Origin: Anaerococcus sp. Marseille-P3915 | GTDB lineage: Bacteria; Bacillota; Clostridia; Tissierellales; Peptoniphilaceae | NCBI RefSeq assembly: GCF_900258475.1 | Contig: NZ_LT984887.1 | Location: 945,919-1,009,918, forward strand | Length of the DNA: 64,000 bases | Reading direction: 5' to 3' | Part shown: positions 26,713 through 34,205 of the stretch, in pieces | Numbering within the stretch: the first letter of the stretch is position 1 | Layout of the letters: the number at the start of each line of letters is the position of its first letter | Program-made: the position numbers and the translations under genes | Notes under the pieces: model-generated | The model's database searches: none | Seen by the model: the letters and a program-made list of their open reading frames with translations, nothing else | Told to the model about the DNA's origin: nothing

Positions 26713-27273
26713 TTATTTATATGGATTATTATCAATAAGTCCTGCATCAGCAAAAGGATAGAACCTCAAAAATGCATGACCTACAATATCTTCTTTATAT
26801 ATCTTACCAAAATTTCTGGAGTCATTAGAATTATCCCTATTGTCTCCAAAAACTAAGTATTCATTGCTACCTAAGATAAATTCATTACCAGCAAGACCTT
26901 CTAGAGTATGGTCGCTAGCTATATATTTCTCCTCAAGTACATCTCCATTAATGAGGACCTTGCCATCTTGTAGTTTGACAGTATCTCCAGGAGTGCCTAT
27001 AACTCTTTTAACATACAATCTATTTGGATAATCTGGGGCATTAATAATAACAATCTGTCCCCTTTTATAGTCGCCAAAATATTTTCCAATCTTATTAACC
27101 ATAAGCATATCATCACTATGTAGGGTATTTAACATCGAATCCCCAGATACTCTAGTGGCATCAACAATAAAAAACTTAACAAAAAAAGTTATGATCAAGG
27201 CAACGGCAATAGTTTTAACCCAATCCCAAATCACACTTAAGATGGAATCCTTCTTTTTATTTTTATCTTCCAT
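26713..27273 (-). CDS. lepB: Signal peptidase I
   Basis: The protein has 186 residues. One N-terminal membrane helix (about 14-37) is followed by the catalytic Ser46 in SGDSM and Lys89 in LYVKRVIG, plus [14 protein letters not shown] near the end. It cuts signal peptides of exported proteins outside the membrane. It ends 17 bases before lepA starts, so the two are probably cotranscribed. Confidence 0.96.
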   Translation of the reverse strand: MEDKNKKKDSILSVIWDWVKTIAVALIITFFVKFFIVDATRVSGDSMLNTLHSDDMLMVNKIGKYFGDYKRGQIVIINAPDYPNRLYVKRVIGTPGDTVKLQDGKVLINGDVLEEKYIASDHTLEGLAGNEFILGSNEYLVFGDNRDNSNDSRNFGKIYKEDIVGHAFLRFYPFADAGLIDNNPYK

Positions 27274-27351
27274 AACAACCTCTCATTCCTTGAATTATTA
27301 TATACTATATGGGGTCAATTCTCAAAAAATTCTTAAAAATATAATAAAAAC

Positions 27352-27380
27352 TTGAGCTTTTTGAAAGTTTATGGTAGAAT
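27352..27380 (+). promoter_or_regulatory. Promoter of rpsT
   Basis: TTGAGC (27352-27357), 17 bases and TAGAAT (27375-27380) precede rpsT by about 40 bases. The ribosome binding site GAAGAGGTG follows. Confidence 0.7.
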
Positions 27381-27418
27381 ACATAAGTCAAGTAAAAAAA
27401 GAGAAGAGGTGAAAATAG

Positions 27419-27685
27419 ATGGCAAATATTAAATCAAGTCAAAAAAGAATTGAAGTCGCTAAAAGAAATACTCTTAGAAATAAGTCAAGAAAATCAGCAA
27501 TCAAAACTTACATCAAAAAGTTTGAAGCAGCTATAGAAGCAAATGAACTAGACCAAGCTAGAGAATTACTAAAATTAGTTGACAAAAAGCTAAAACAAGC
27601 AGAAAGCAAAAATGTAATCCATAAAAACAGAGTTGCATCTGTAACATCAAGATTAGCTAAAAAATTAAACGCAGCAAACGCATAA
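27419..27685 (+). CDS. rpsT: 30S ribosomal protein S20
   Basis: The protein has 88 residues, helical and very basic. It starts MANIKSSQKRIEVAKRN and ends VASVTSRLAKKLNAANA. It binds 16S rRNA early in assembly. It is divergent from lepB. Its transcript runs toward a long hairpin and then a repeat array. Confidence 0.97.
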   Translation: MANIKSSQKRIEVAKRNTLRNKSRKSAIKTYIKKFEAAIEANELDQARELLKLVDKKLKQAESKNVIHKNRVASVTSRLAKKLNAANA

Positions 27686-27686
27686 G

Positions 27687-27745
27687 AAAATGAGTGATAA
27701 TCAGTAATGGATCCCGACATATGACTACTGATAATCACTCATTTT
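27687..27745 (+). terminator. Long hairpin after rpsT
   Basis: AAAATGAGTGATAATCAGTA and TACTGATAATCACTCATTTT form a 20-bp stem with one mismatch around a 19-base loop. It starts directly after the rpsT stop. The T-run is short, so it may act as a terminator or as a 3' end protector. Confidence 0.65.
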
Positions 27746-27752
27746 AAATGTA

Positions 27753-27903
27753 GTAAAAATTTTGCGAGCAAAATTTTTACGGTTTTCACAATTTATCGAA
27801 CAACAAAGTTGTGAAGATAAATTGATGAAAAACATTATGCAGGGAGGAAAGAACGACGAGACGAATAGGAGCGTTGAGCTTTCCGATTCGCAAATAGTAG
27901 AGC
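27753..27903. repeat. Structured repeat, unit 1
   Basis: This is the first of five related units. A 28-base perfect palindrome with a GA centre (27753-27780) is followed by GGTTTTCAC, then hairpin A: AATTTATC (27790-27797) with GATAAATT (27816-27823), and inside it ACAAC with GTTGT around AAA. A linker TGATGAAAAACATTATGCAG leads to hairpin B: GGAAAG (27846-27851) with CTTTCC (27879-27884), capped by the conserved GACGAATAGGAGCGTT. No coding role is apparent. Confidence 0.8.
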
Positions 27904-28050
27904 ACAAATATTGCTAGCAATATTTTGCGGTTTTCACAATTTTGCAAGCACAAAGTGCGCAGGAAAATTGATGAAAAACCTTATGCAGCGAAGAAAAAAG
28001 GACGCGACGAAAAGGAGCGTTCTTTTTTTGTAGTCGCATAGGATAAAGAC
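27904..28050. repeat. Structured repeat, unit 2
   Basis: The layout matches unit 1, but the arms differ in sequence and still pair: AAATATTGC/GCAATATTT (27906-27925), hairpin A AATTTT/AAAATT with GCAC-AAA-GTGC inside, and hairpin B GAAAAAAGGACGC (27993-28005) with GCGTTCTTTTTTT (28017-28029). It ends with GTCGCATAGGATAAAGAC. Confidence 0.8.
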
Positions 28051-28195
28051 ATGACCTGCGAGCAAAATTTTTACGGTTTTCACGATTTTACAAGCACGAA
28101 GTGCGCAGGAAAATTGATGAAAAACCTTATGCAGCGAAGAAAAAAGGACGCGACGAATAGGAGCGTTCTTTTTTTGTAGTCGCATAGGATAAAGA
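28051..28195. repeat. Structured repeat, unit 3
   Basis: It is nearly identical to unit 2 from GGTTTTCAC onward. The left arm of the first palindrome is degraded. The apical loop of hairpin A reads GCAC-GAA-GTGC. Hairpin B lies at 28139-28175. Confidence 0.8.
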
Positions 28196-28286
28196 TACCC
28201 CATTGCTAGAAAAACTTTATGCAGGGAGAGAAATTCAACGCGACGAACAGGAGCGTTTAATTTCTCGAGTCGCATAGGATAAAGAC
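28196..28286. repeat. Structured repeat, unit 4 (hairpin A deleted)
   Basis: This short unit goes from the ATTGCTAG remnant directly to AAAACTTTATGCAGGGA. Hairpin B has a new arm sequence that still pairs: GAGAAATT-C-AACGC (28228-28241) with GCGTT-T-AATTTCTC (28253-28266). It ends GTCGCATAGGATAAAGAC. Confidence 0.75.
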
Positions 28287-28406
28287 ACACCTTTGCAAGC
28301 AATTTTTTTGCAATTTCACAATTTATCGAATGAGAATCAGAAATAGAAATCGATAAAAATCTTATAATAAACTAAAAAGAACGTCTTAATAGCAACGTTC
28401 TTTTTT
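28287..28406. repeat. Structured repeat, unit 5 (degenerate, terminator-like end)
   Basis: TTTATCGA (28322-28329) pairs with TCGATAAA (28350-28357) in the hairpin A place. AAAAAGAACGT (28374-28384) pairs with ACGTTCTTTTTT (28395-28406) in the hairpin B place, with a diverged loop. The last hairpin has flanking A and T runs and can serve as terminator for holA on the minus strand and for plus-strand transcripts. Confidence 0.7.
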
Positions 28407-28431
28407 AATCCAATCAAATTCAATTAATTAC

Positions 28432-29445
28432 CTAAATCCCCACAAAAGCAATCAACTTCAAGAGCTCATCTTTCATATCAAAATTTTCTGACTTGCTTCT
28501 TTTTTCCATATCAAATAACCTTTCATTTATATCGATTAATTCATCAAGGCTGAAATTTCTTATAAAATCCTTGGCTTTTTTTAGTTCAAAGCTTCCTATC
28601 TTTGCTGTTTTCATCATAAAGGAGTCGTTGTAGGATGCTTGACTTAGGCTTTTTATGGTTGTTAAAATCCTTATTTGCCTTATTATCATATGGTAGACCA
28701 TAAAAAGGTCTTCTCCTGATTTTGCCATGGATAAGAAGGTCTTCATGGCTGTTTTTGTGTCTTTTTTGGAAAGGGCATCTGTTAGGTTAAATATGGATAG
28801 GTTAAGGACTTGATCTAGTTGGTCTTCTATATCCTCTCTTGTGATGACTTCATTATTTGAATTTGATATAATTTTATCTACTGAGTTTACTATTTCATAT
28901 AAGTCTACTTCGCTATTGTAGGAAAGATAGGAAAACCTGTCTACTATTTCTCCAATAAATTGGTTTGAAATTTTCTTATTTTTGCTTAAGAATCTCTTGC
29001 CAATAAAGGACCTCAGCTCCCTATTATTTAGCCTTTCGATTTCTACGATATTTCCCTGCTTTTTAACTTCCTTGTAAAACTTGCCCTTAAACGGCTTATT
29101 ATCTGAAAATATCATAAGAGTAGCATAGGCTGGGAAATCTGCCAAATCTTTGCTTAGCTCATCTAAGACTTCTTTGTAAGAAGCGACCTTATCTTTACTT
29201 AGGTCTATATTCTGCCAGATTATTATCTTCTTATCTTCCATGACAGGATAGGTTTCGTAGGAATTTTTGAGACTTTCGTAGTCTGTTTCGCCCTTTATCC
29301 TGATTAGGTTAAAGTCTTTTATATTTATTTTTCTCTCTGCCTCTTCTATCAGGGTGGTATTGAGGTATTCTTCCTCAGAATCAAATAAATAAACTCCGCT
29401 AGTTTGATTACCACTTAGACTTTTAAAAAAATCTACATATTTCAT
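28432..29445 (-). CDS. holA: DNA polymerase III subunit delta
   Basis: The protein has 337 residues with the HolA three-domain AAA+ fold and no Walker motifs, as expected. Visible family stretches are VYLFDSEEEYLNTTLIEEA near the start, IIWQNIDLSKDK, and the C-terminal collar with IIRQIRILTTIKSL. It is the clamp-loader subunit that opens the sliding clamp. It overlaps comEC by four bases; comEC-holA-rpsT is a standard Firmicutes order. Confidence 0.92.
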   Translation of the reverse strand: MKYVDFFKSLSGNQTSGVYLFDSEEEYLNTTLIEEAERKINIKDFNLIRIKGETDYESLKNSYETYPVMEDKKIIIWQNIDLSKDKVASYKEVLDELSKDLADFPAYATLMIFSDNKPFKGKFYKEVKKQGNIVEIERLNNRELRSFIGKRFLSKNKKISNQFIGEIVDRFSYLSYNSEVDLYEIVNSVDKIISNSNNEVITREDIEDQLDQVLNLSIFNLTDALSKKDTKTAMKTFLSMAKSGEDLFMVYHMIIRQIRILTTIKSLSQASYNDSFMMKTAKIGSFELKKAKDFIRNFSLDELIDINERLFDMEKRSKSENFDMKDELLKLIAFVGI

Positions 29446-31634
29446 CTAAAAAACCCTCCTTTCAAATATTTTTCTACTTTAATTTCCTTATTTTTAACCC
29501 TAATTTTAACTAGGCCATCGCTTTGGGTGTTGTAAGTTTTTATTCCCCTAATATTATGTAAAACTTCCCTATTTGGGTGGCCGTAGGTGTTATTTCTTCC
29601 TGCTGATATTAGGGCAATATCTGGATCTACCCTATCGATAAATTCCTTACTTGAAGATGACCTTGACCCGTGGTGGGATAGCTTTAATATATCAGCCCTC
29701 TGGTCTAATTTATTTTCAAATTCAGCTGATAGGTCTCCTAGGCTTAGGATTGTCTTACCCTTTATATTTATCAATAGTCCCATTGACTTATCATTTTCAT
29801 TTTCATTATTTTCCCCATCATAAATACATCTGATAAAACCATCAGAAAGCTTAACTTCATCGCCTATATTTATTATCTTCGCCTGGTATTTATCCTTAAA
29901 TTCTTTTGATAGAGACTTATCAACTATTATATTTTTAACCCTAAGATTTTCTAGCAAGTAATTGAGGTTACCAGCATGGTCCTTATCTTCATGGCTTATA
30001 AAGACTCCCTCAATTTCCTTAACCCCAATGCTTTTGAGATATGGCACAAGGATTCTCTCTCCAGAATCATAGTCCTTATACTTAGGTCCTCCTACATCAA
30101 TCATATAATATTTGCCCCTATCATCTATCAAAAAGGCATCGCCCTGGCCTATGTCGATCATCTGATAAGTTATGTCTTTATTTATAAAATCCATGACTAG
30201 CGACATGGAAGTTATAGCAAGGGAAAGTCCTAGGAATTTACCAAAGTTCTTCTTTACCTTTACATTGGCAAATATATAAATTAGTATAAATAAAAATATG
30301 GATACCAAAATATTTTCTGCCACAAAATCTAGGCTTAAAAATGAAATAGAACCTAAAAAGCTTGTCATATCAAGCATGGAATTTACCAGTAAATCCAGGC
30401 CAAGGAAGGCTAATTTAAGAAGTCTTCCTAAAATCGGATAGGTAAAGATAATAAAAAACATCAAATATATGGCTATTTCAAATATTGGTACAATTAAAAA
30501 GTTTGCTGGTATGGATAAGAGATTATAATACCTAAAATAATAGGCAACAAAGGGCAAGGTGGAAAGCTGGATAGCACTTGTAAAGGCAAAGGAATCTCTT
30601 ATAAATCCTTCTTTAAAGAGCTTTTTAAAGCGTGGGTAAATCCTATAAATTGCAAGACATGCTACAAAGGATAGGATAAAGCCCGATGATAAAATAGCAA
30701 AAGGATTTATCAGCAAAATAATTAAGGCTGCAATTATTAATGATTTGACCCTATCTATTGGTTTTCTAGACAAAAATCCCACAAAGCCTATCAAATTTAT
30801 TATAAGGACCCTTTGGACAGAATAGGGAAAACCGATTATATAGGCATAAAGTCCAACTAGGATAAGACCTGCTATCCTGGTGTACTTATAAGGAATTTTT
30901 AGCTTAAGGCCAACAAAGGATAAAAATGTCATTAGCATATCCATGTGAAGACCTGAAACTGCCAAAATATGGGCAAGGCCCATCTTGCCAAGGCTTTCCC
31001 TGTCAATCAGATTATCTGTTAACAAAAGTGAAATTACAAAATCTGATGATTTCTTGGATAAGTTATTAGAAAAAATCCTGTTTATGTAAGAAAAAAATCC
31101 CTTTCTTATCTTTAGAAATATATTTTTAGACTGACTTCTAAGAATCTCTTGATGGAGATTTTTAGGCTTAAATTCAAGGCTTACATTTTTTGAAATAGCA
31201 TAAGACCTAAAATTAAATAAATTCGGGTTGGTATTCCTATTGATAAGCCTAAGTTCGCCCTCAAGATCCATTACATCTCCTATATCAAAATCTCCCTCAT
31301 CAAAGATAAAGGCCTTTTGGTCATAGTCCTTATTTTTTATGTGGACTGTATACCTGTAGGAGTCATTTGACTTTCTTTTTTCCAAAATCTTAACCTGGAC
31401 ATTTTCCATATCACTTTCATGCAAATTAAAGGAAGAAAGCCTAATAACGCTTAAAGTAAAGCCCAAGAAAATTGCAAGAACTACTAGAGAAAAATCCCTA
31501 TTTTTCCTATAAAGGACAAAGGCAAGGCTTAGGCTTACAAGTCCTAGGTTAAATATATTTAGATTTTCAAAATTTATAAAACCCACTATGCCCATAATTA
31601 GGCCTAGGAGGATTAAAGATAAATTTTTTTTCAT
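29442..31634 (-). CDS. comEC: DNA uptake channel protein ComEC/Rec2
   Basis: The protein has 730 residues. N-terminal helices and an OB-like part (about 1-170) are followed by the multi-helix Competence domain with HILAVSGLHMDM (about 225-470) and a C-terminal metallo-hydrolase-like domain with IDIGQGDAFLI and SHEDKDHAGN. ComEC passes single-stranded DNA through the membrane in transformable bacteria. No comEA lies beside it in this window. Confidence 0.93.
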   Translation of the reverse strand: MKKNLSLILLGLIMGIVGFINFENLNIFNLGLVSLSLAFVLYRKNRDFSLVVLAIFLGFTLSVIRLSSFNLHESDMENVQVKILEKRKSNDSYRYTVHIKNKDYDQKAFIFDEGDFDIGDVMDLEGELRLINRNTNPNLFNFRSYAISKNVSLEFKPKNLHQEILRSQSKNIFLKIRKGFFSYINRIFSNNLSKKSSDFVISLLLTDNLIDRESLGKMGLAHILAVSGLHMDMLMTFLSFVGLKLKIPYKYTRIAGLILVGLYAYIIGFPYSVQRVLIINLIGFVGFLSRKPIDRVKSLIIAALIILLINPFAILSSGFILSFVACLAIYRIYPRFKKLFKEGFIRDSFAFTSAIQLSTLPFVAYYFRYYNLLSIPANFLIVPIFEIAIYLMFFIIFTYPILGRLLKLAFLGLDLLVNSMLDMTSFLGSISFLSLDFVAENILVSIFLFILIYIFANVKVKKNFGKFLGLSLAITSMSLVMDFINKDITYQMIDIGQGDAFLIDDRGKYYMIDVGGPKYKDYDSGERILVPYLKSIGVKEIEGVFISHEDKDHAGNLNYLLENLRVKNIIVDKSLSKEFKDKYQAKIINIGDEVKLSDGFIRCIYDGENNENENDKSMGLLINIKGKTILSLGDLSAEFENKLDQRADILKLSHHGSRSSSSKEFIDRVDPDIALISAGRNNTYGHPNREVLHNIRGIKTYNTQSDGLVKIRVKNKEIKVEKYLKGGFFR

Positions 31635-31686
31635 AAAAACCTCTATTTAATTATATCATATGTTATAATAGATTTAGAGGTGACCT

Positions 31687-32298
31687 ATGAAAATATATGA
31701 AAATTATCCTGAAATATTAAATATCAAGGCAAAAGTCCTCGATAAGAGATTTAAAAATAACATAAGCCAAGTTATAGTCGATAAAAATATCTTTATGGCT
31801 GATGATAACGAATTAATAAATGATTATAAGAGCCTAGATGATAAGGAAATTATAGAGGTAAAGGAAAATAGAGGCAAGCTCTTAATTTCTGTAGATGGAA
31901 AGATAAGTGAAGAAGAAGTGGTCCTTGAAGTAGATAAGAATCTAAGATACAGAAACCTATCCTACAACACAGCCTATATCCTCTTTCAAATTTTCCTTGA
32001 AGGATTTTATGGCAAGATTAAGACAAATTTATTTCTAAATGAAGATGAGGCCTACATAAGCCTTATTAATTATAGAGATGATATTGACCCAGAGCTTTTT
32101 GATGAGATGATAAACTATGCTATTGACTCAAGCCTACCTATCAATTCTCAGGCTGGAATAACTGAAGTTACAGGACTTGGAACTGTAATTAATTCTAATA
32201 TTTGCTTTAACAACACCTATAAGATTATAAAATTTAAGGTCTTAGATGTACACAAGGATGGAAAAAATACTATCATAAGCTTTTTGGCTGGTAGATAA
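31687..32298 (+). CDS. AlaX-like (alanyl-tRNA editing domain) protein lacking the metal ligands
   Basis: The protein has 203 residues. Its layout resembles the AlaX / AlaRS editing domain: a beta-rich N-terminal part (YENYPEILNIKAKVLDKR, QVIVDKNIFMADD) and a second part with LRYRNLSYNTAYILF. In active enzymes the last segment reads HTAxH, and here it is NTAYI. The later CGGTHV-type motif appears as GLGTVI. All four usual zinc ligands are therefore missing. It may be a pseudoenzyme, or the family call may be wrong. It has its own promoter (TATAAT ending near 31672) and GAGGTG before the ATG. Confidence 0.6.
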   Translation: MKIYENYPEILNIKAKVLDKRFKNNISQVIVDKNIFMADDNELINDYKSLDDKEIIEVKENRGKLLISVDGKISEEEVVLEVDKNLRYRNLSYNTAYILFQIFLEGFYGKIKTNLFLNEDEAYISLINYRDDIDPELFDEMINYAIDSSLPINSQAGITEVTGLGTVINSNICFNNTYKIIKFKVLDVHKDGKNTIISFLAGR

Positions 32299-32302
32299 GA
32301 TA

Positions 32303-32331
32303 TTGACAAAAATACTACAGCATGGTAAACT
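32303..32331 (+). promoter_or_regulatory. Promoter of the ABC exporter operon
   Basis: TTGACA (32303-32308), 17 bases and TAAACT (32326-32331) lie just after the stop of the AlaX-like gene and upstream of a leader peptide. Confidence 0.8.
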
Positions 32332-32362
32332 ATTATAAATTTACAGAAAGGAGAGAAGAAAA

Positions 32363-32401
32363 ATGACAAAATTAAGAAAAGGAAAAGAAGCAAGTAACTA
32401 G
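32363..32401 (+). CDS. Leader peptide of the ABC exporter operon
   Basis: A 12-codon frame encodes MTKLRKGKEASN and has an AAAGGAGA site nine bases upstream (32347-32354). It starts about 25 bases after the predicted transcription start. The last base of its TAG stop is the first base of a hairpin. Short, well-initiated frames in this place commonly control drug exporters and resistance genes through ribosome stalling. Use in that way here is inference. Confidence 0.65.
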   Translation: MTKLRKGKEASN

Positions 32402-32427
32402 TAAGTAAGGATAGCTCCTTGACTTAC
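32401..32427 (+). promoter_or_regulatory. Leader hairpin with anti-ribosome-binding-site arm
   Basis: GTAAGT-A-AGG (32401-32410) pairs with CCT-TG-ACTTAC (32417-32427). The right arm contains CTCCTT (32415-32420), which can instead pair with AAGGAG (32440-32445), the ribosome binding site of the first ABC gene. The two pairings exclude each other. No T-run follows, so a terminator is unlikely. Confidence 0.55.
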
Positions 32428-32439
32428 ATAAGAAAAAAC

Positions 32440-32468
32440 AAGGAGGATGCCGAAATTTCGGCACTATG
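32440..32468 (+). promoter_or_regulatory. Ribosome binding site separated from its start codon by a small hairpin
   Basis: AAGGAGG (32440-32446) lies 19 bases before the ATG at 32466, too far for normal initiation. The palindrome GCCGAAATTTCGGC (32449-32462) lies between them. When it folds, the effective gap shrinks to five bases. Confidence 0.6.
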
Positions 32469-34205
32469 AAAGAATTTAAATTTTTAATTAAAAAGATGGC
32501 TCGTTTGGAGCCAATCATGTTTTTACTAATCACACTTTATGGTCTATTTGTAGGGATCAAACCCTTCTTATGGATTATTTCCCCTGCCTATATCCTAAAA
32601 AACTACCAGGAAAATCCTAAAGTTTTTCCAGTATTTTTTATAGGCTTATTTTTTATTTCTTCATTAATTAGCTTTTTTGATGCCTTTGTTATGGGCAATT
32701 ACAGGATGAGGATGAACCACGTCCGCTATAAGCTAATGAATATGATTACAGAGTATTCGCTCTACCTACCCTACGCTCTTAAAAAAGAAAAATCAGAATC
32801 CGAAAAAATAAGTGATGCCATGAAGGCAGTAGAATCACCTTGGGGCGGTGTTGGTGGCATTATGATGGATTTGCCAGAAATCTTTGCCCTTCTTATTTCG
32901 ATTGGAGGATTTTTGTGGATTTTTGCTTCTATGGACCTTTGGGTTCTAGCCACAACAATAATCCTAACCATAATTTCATGGTTGCTTTTAAACCAAGTCC
33001 CTAAGTCATATGACAAGTACTGGGAAGAAATGAGTCCAAACTGGGATAAGTTTTCTAAGCTTAATAACGAAATGAAATCTCCCCTATCCAAGCAGGATAT
33101 TTTAATCTTTGACACAGTCAGGATTTTTAAATCCTATTATGGCAAAACCAATAGGGACAGGATAATCCGCCTAGGAGATGTCAACACAAAGACTCTAAGA
33201 ATTTTCACCCTGGCAAATGTATTTAACCTAATCAGGGACGGACTTATAATCTATTGGCTAATGACAGGTCTTATTGGAGGAAAGATTTCTATAGCGAATT
33301 TCTATGTATATTTTACAGCGATATTTGCCTTTATTGCCTTTAACCATCAAACTATGTGGGTTTTTTCTGATATTCGAAGAAACTTTACCATGTTTAAGCC
33401 ATTTTTTAAGATTACAGATGTCTATAAGGATGAAAAACAAGAACTTTATCCAGACCAAATGGAAATAGTCCTTGACAATGTTTCTTTTAAATATCCAGGT
33501 ACTGATTCTTATGTATTAGAAAATATTAATCTAAGGATAAAAGACTCTGAAACTATTGCTCTTGTAGGAGAAAATGGTGCTGGTAAGTCAACCCTTGCCT
33601 TACTTCTTGCAGGTCTGTACGAACCAACAGAAGGCACTATTTTAATAAATGGAGAAGATGTAAAAAATTCTCATATAGACTATAAAAAGCTAATTTCAGC
33701 TGTTTTCCAAGATTCAAATCTTTTGCCATTTTCCTTTAAGGAAAATATCCTTATGTCAACTAAGGATAAAAATATAGATGATATTTACAAAATGACCCAC
33801 CTAGATGAAATCATTAATAAGTATGAGAAAAAAGACGACCAGACCCTACTTAGAATTTTAGACAATGATGGGGTTGATTTATCTGGTGGACAAAAGCAAA
33901 GGCTATTTTTAGCTAGAGCTATAGCAAAATCTAAGGCTAAACTATTAATTCTAGATGAGCCAACAGCCCAGCTTGATGCCCTTAATGAAAGAGAACTCTA
34001 TATGCTCTATGATGATCTGACAAAAGATAAGTCTTCGATTTTTATCTCCCACAGGCTGGCATCGACTAAGTTTTGTGACAGGATAATTTATCTTAAAGAT
34101 GGCGAAATACTTGCAAACGGAACTCATGATGAGCTGATGAAGACATGTGAAGATTATAAAGACCTCTATAGTCTCCAAGCAAAAAATTACAAGGAGGTCC
34201 TATGA
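32466..34205 (+). CDS. ABC exporter half-transporter A (membrane plus ATPase)
   Basis: The protein has 579 residues. About six membrane helices (about 15-300) are followed by an ATPase with Walker A GENGAGKST, Q-loop VFQDSN, signature LSGGQKQR, Walker B LLILDEPT and H-loop SHRLAS. All catalytic residues are present. It overlaps the next ABC gene by four bases, and together they make a heterodimeric exporter of the BmrCD / peptide-exporter type. The substrate could be a drug, peptide or lipid. The leader region suggests inducible control. Confidence 0.92.
   Translation: MKEFKFLIKKMARLEPIMFLLITLYGLFVGIKPFLWIISPAYILKNYQENPKVFPVFFIGLFFISSLISFFDAFVMGNYRMRMNHVRYKLMNMITEYSLYLPYALKKEKSESEKISDAMKAVESPWGGVGGIMMDLPEIFALLISIGGFLWIFASMDLWVLATTIILTIISWLLLNQVPKSYDKYWEEMSPNWDKFSKLNNEMKSPLSKQDILIFDTVRIFKSYYGKTNRDRIIRLGDVNTKTLRIFTLANVFNLIRDGLIIYWLMTGLIGGKISIANFYVYFTAIFAFIAFNHQTMWVFSDIRRNFTMFKPFFKITDVYKDEKQELYPDQMEIVLDNVSFKYPGTDSYVLENINLRIKDSETIALVGENGAGKSTLALLLAGLYEPTEGTILINGEDVKNSHIDYKKLISAVFQDSNLLPFSFKENILMSTKDKNIDDIYKMTHLDEIINKYEKKDDQTLLRILDNDGVDLSGGQKQRLFLARAIAKSKAKLLILDEPTAQLDALNERELYMLYDDLTKDKSSIFISHRLASTKFCDRIIYLKDGEILANGTHDELMKTCEDYKDLYSLQAKNYKEVL

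Noticed and set aside
26697-26753. N-terminal extension of lepA by 19 codons
   Set aside because: LepA proteins start near [16 protein letters not shown], and AGGAGA lies right before the ATG at 26696.
27934-28302. Open frame of about 120 codons on the minus strand with internal peptide repeats
   Set aside because: It is the translation of the structured repeat array. The peptide repeats follow the DNA units, there is no good ribosome binding site, and the unit changes preserve base pairing and not protein.
27753-28406. CRISPR array
   Set aside because: Units are about 145 bp and contain variable paired arms within the repeat. There are no short identical repeats with unique spacers and no cas genes nearby.
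32401-32427. Intrinsic terminator ahead of the ABC genes
   Set aside because: The hairpin is not followed by a T-run; the next bases are ATAAGAAAAAAC.
32447-32479. Ten-codon frame MPKFRHYERI as a second leader peptide
   Set aside because: Its ATG directly touches AGGAGG with no spacing, so initiation is doubtful; it is mentioned only as a possible competitor.
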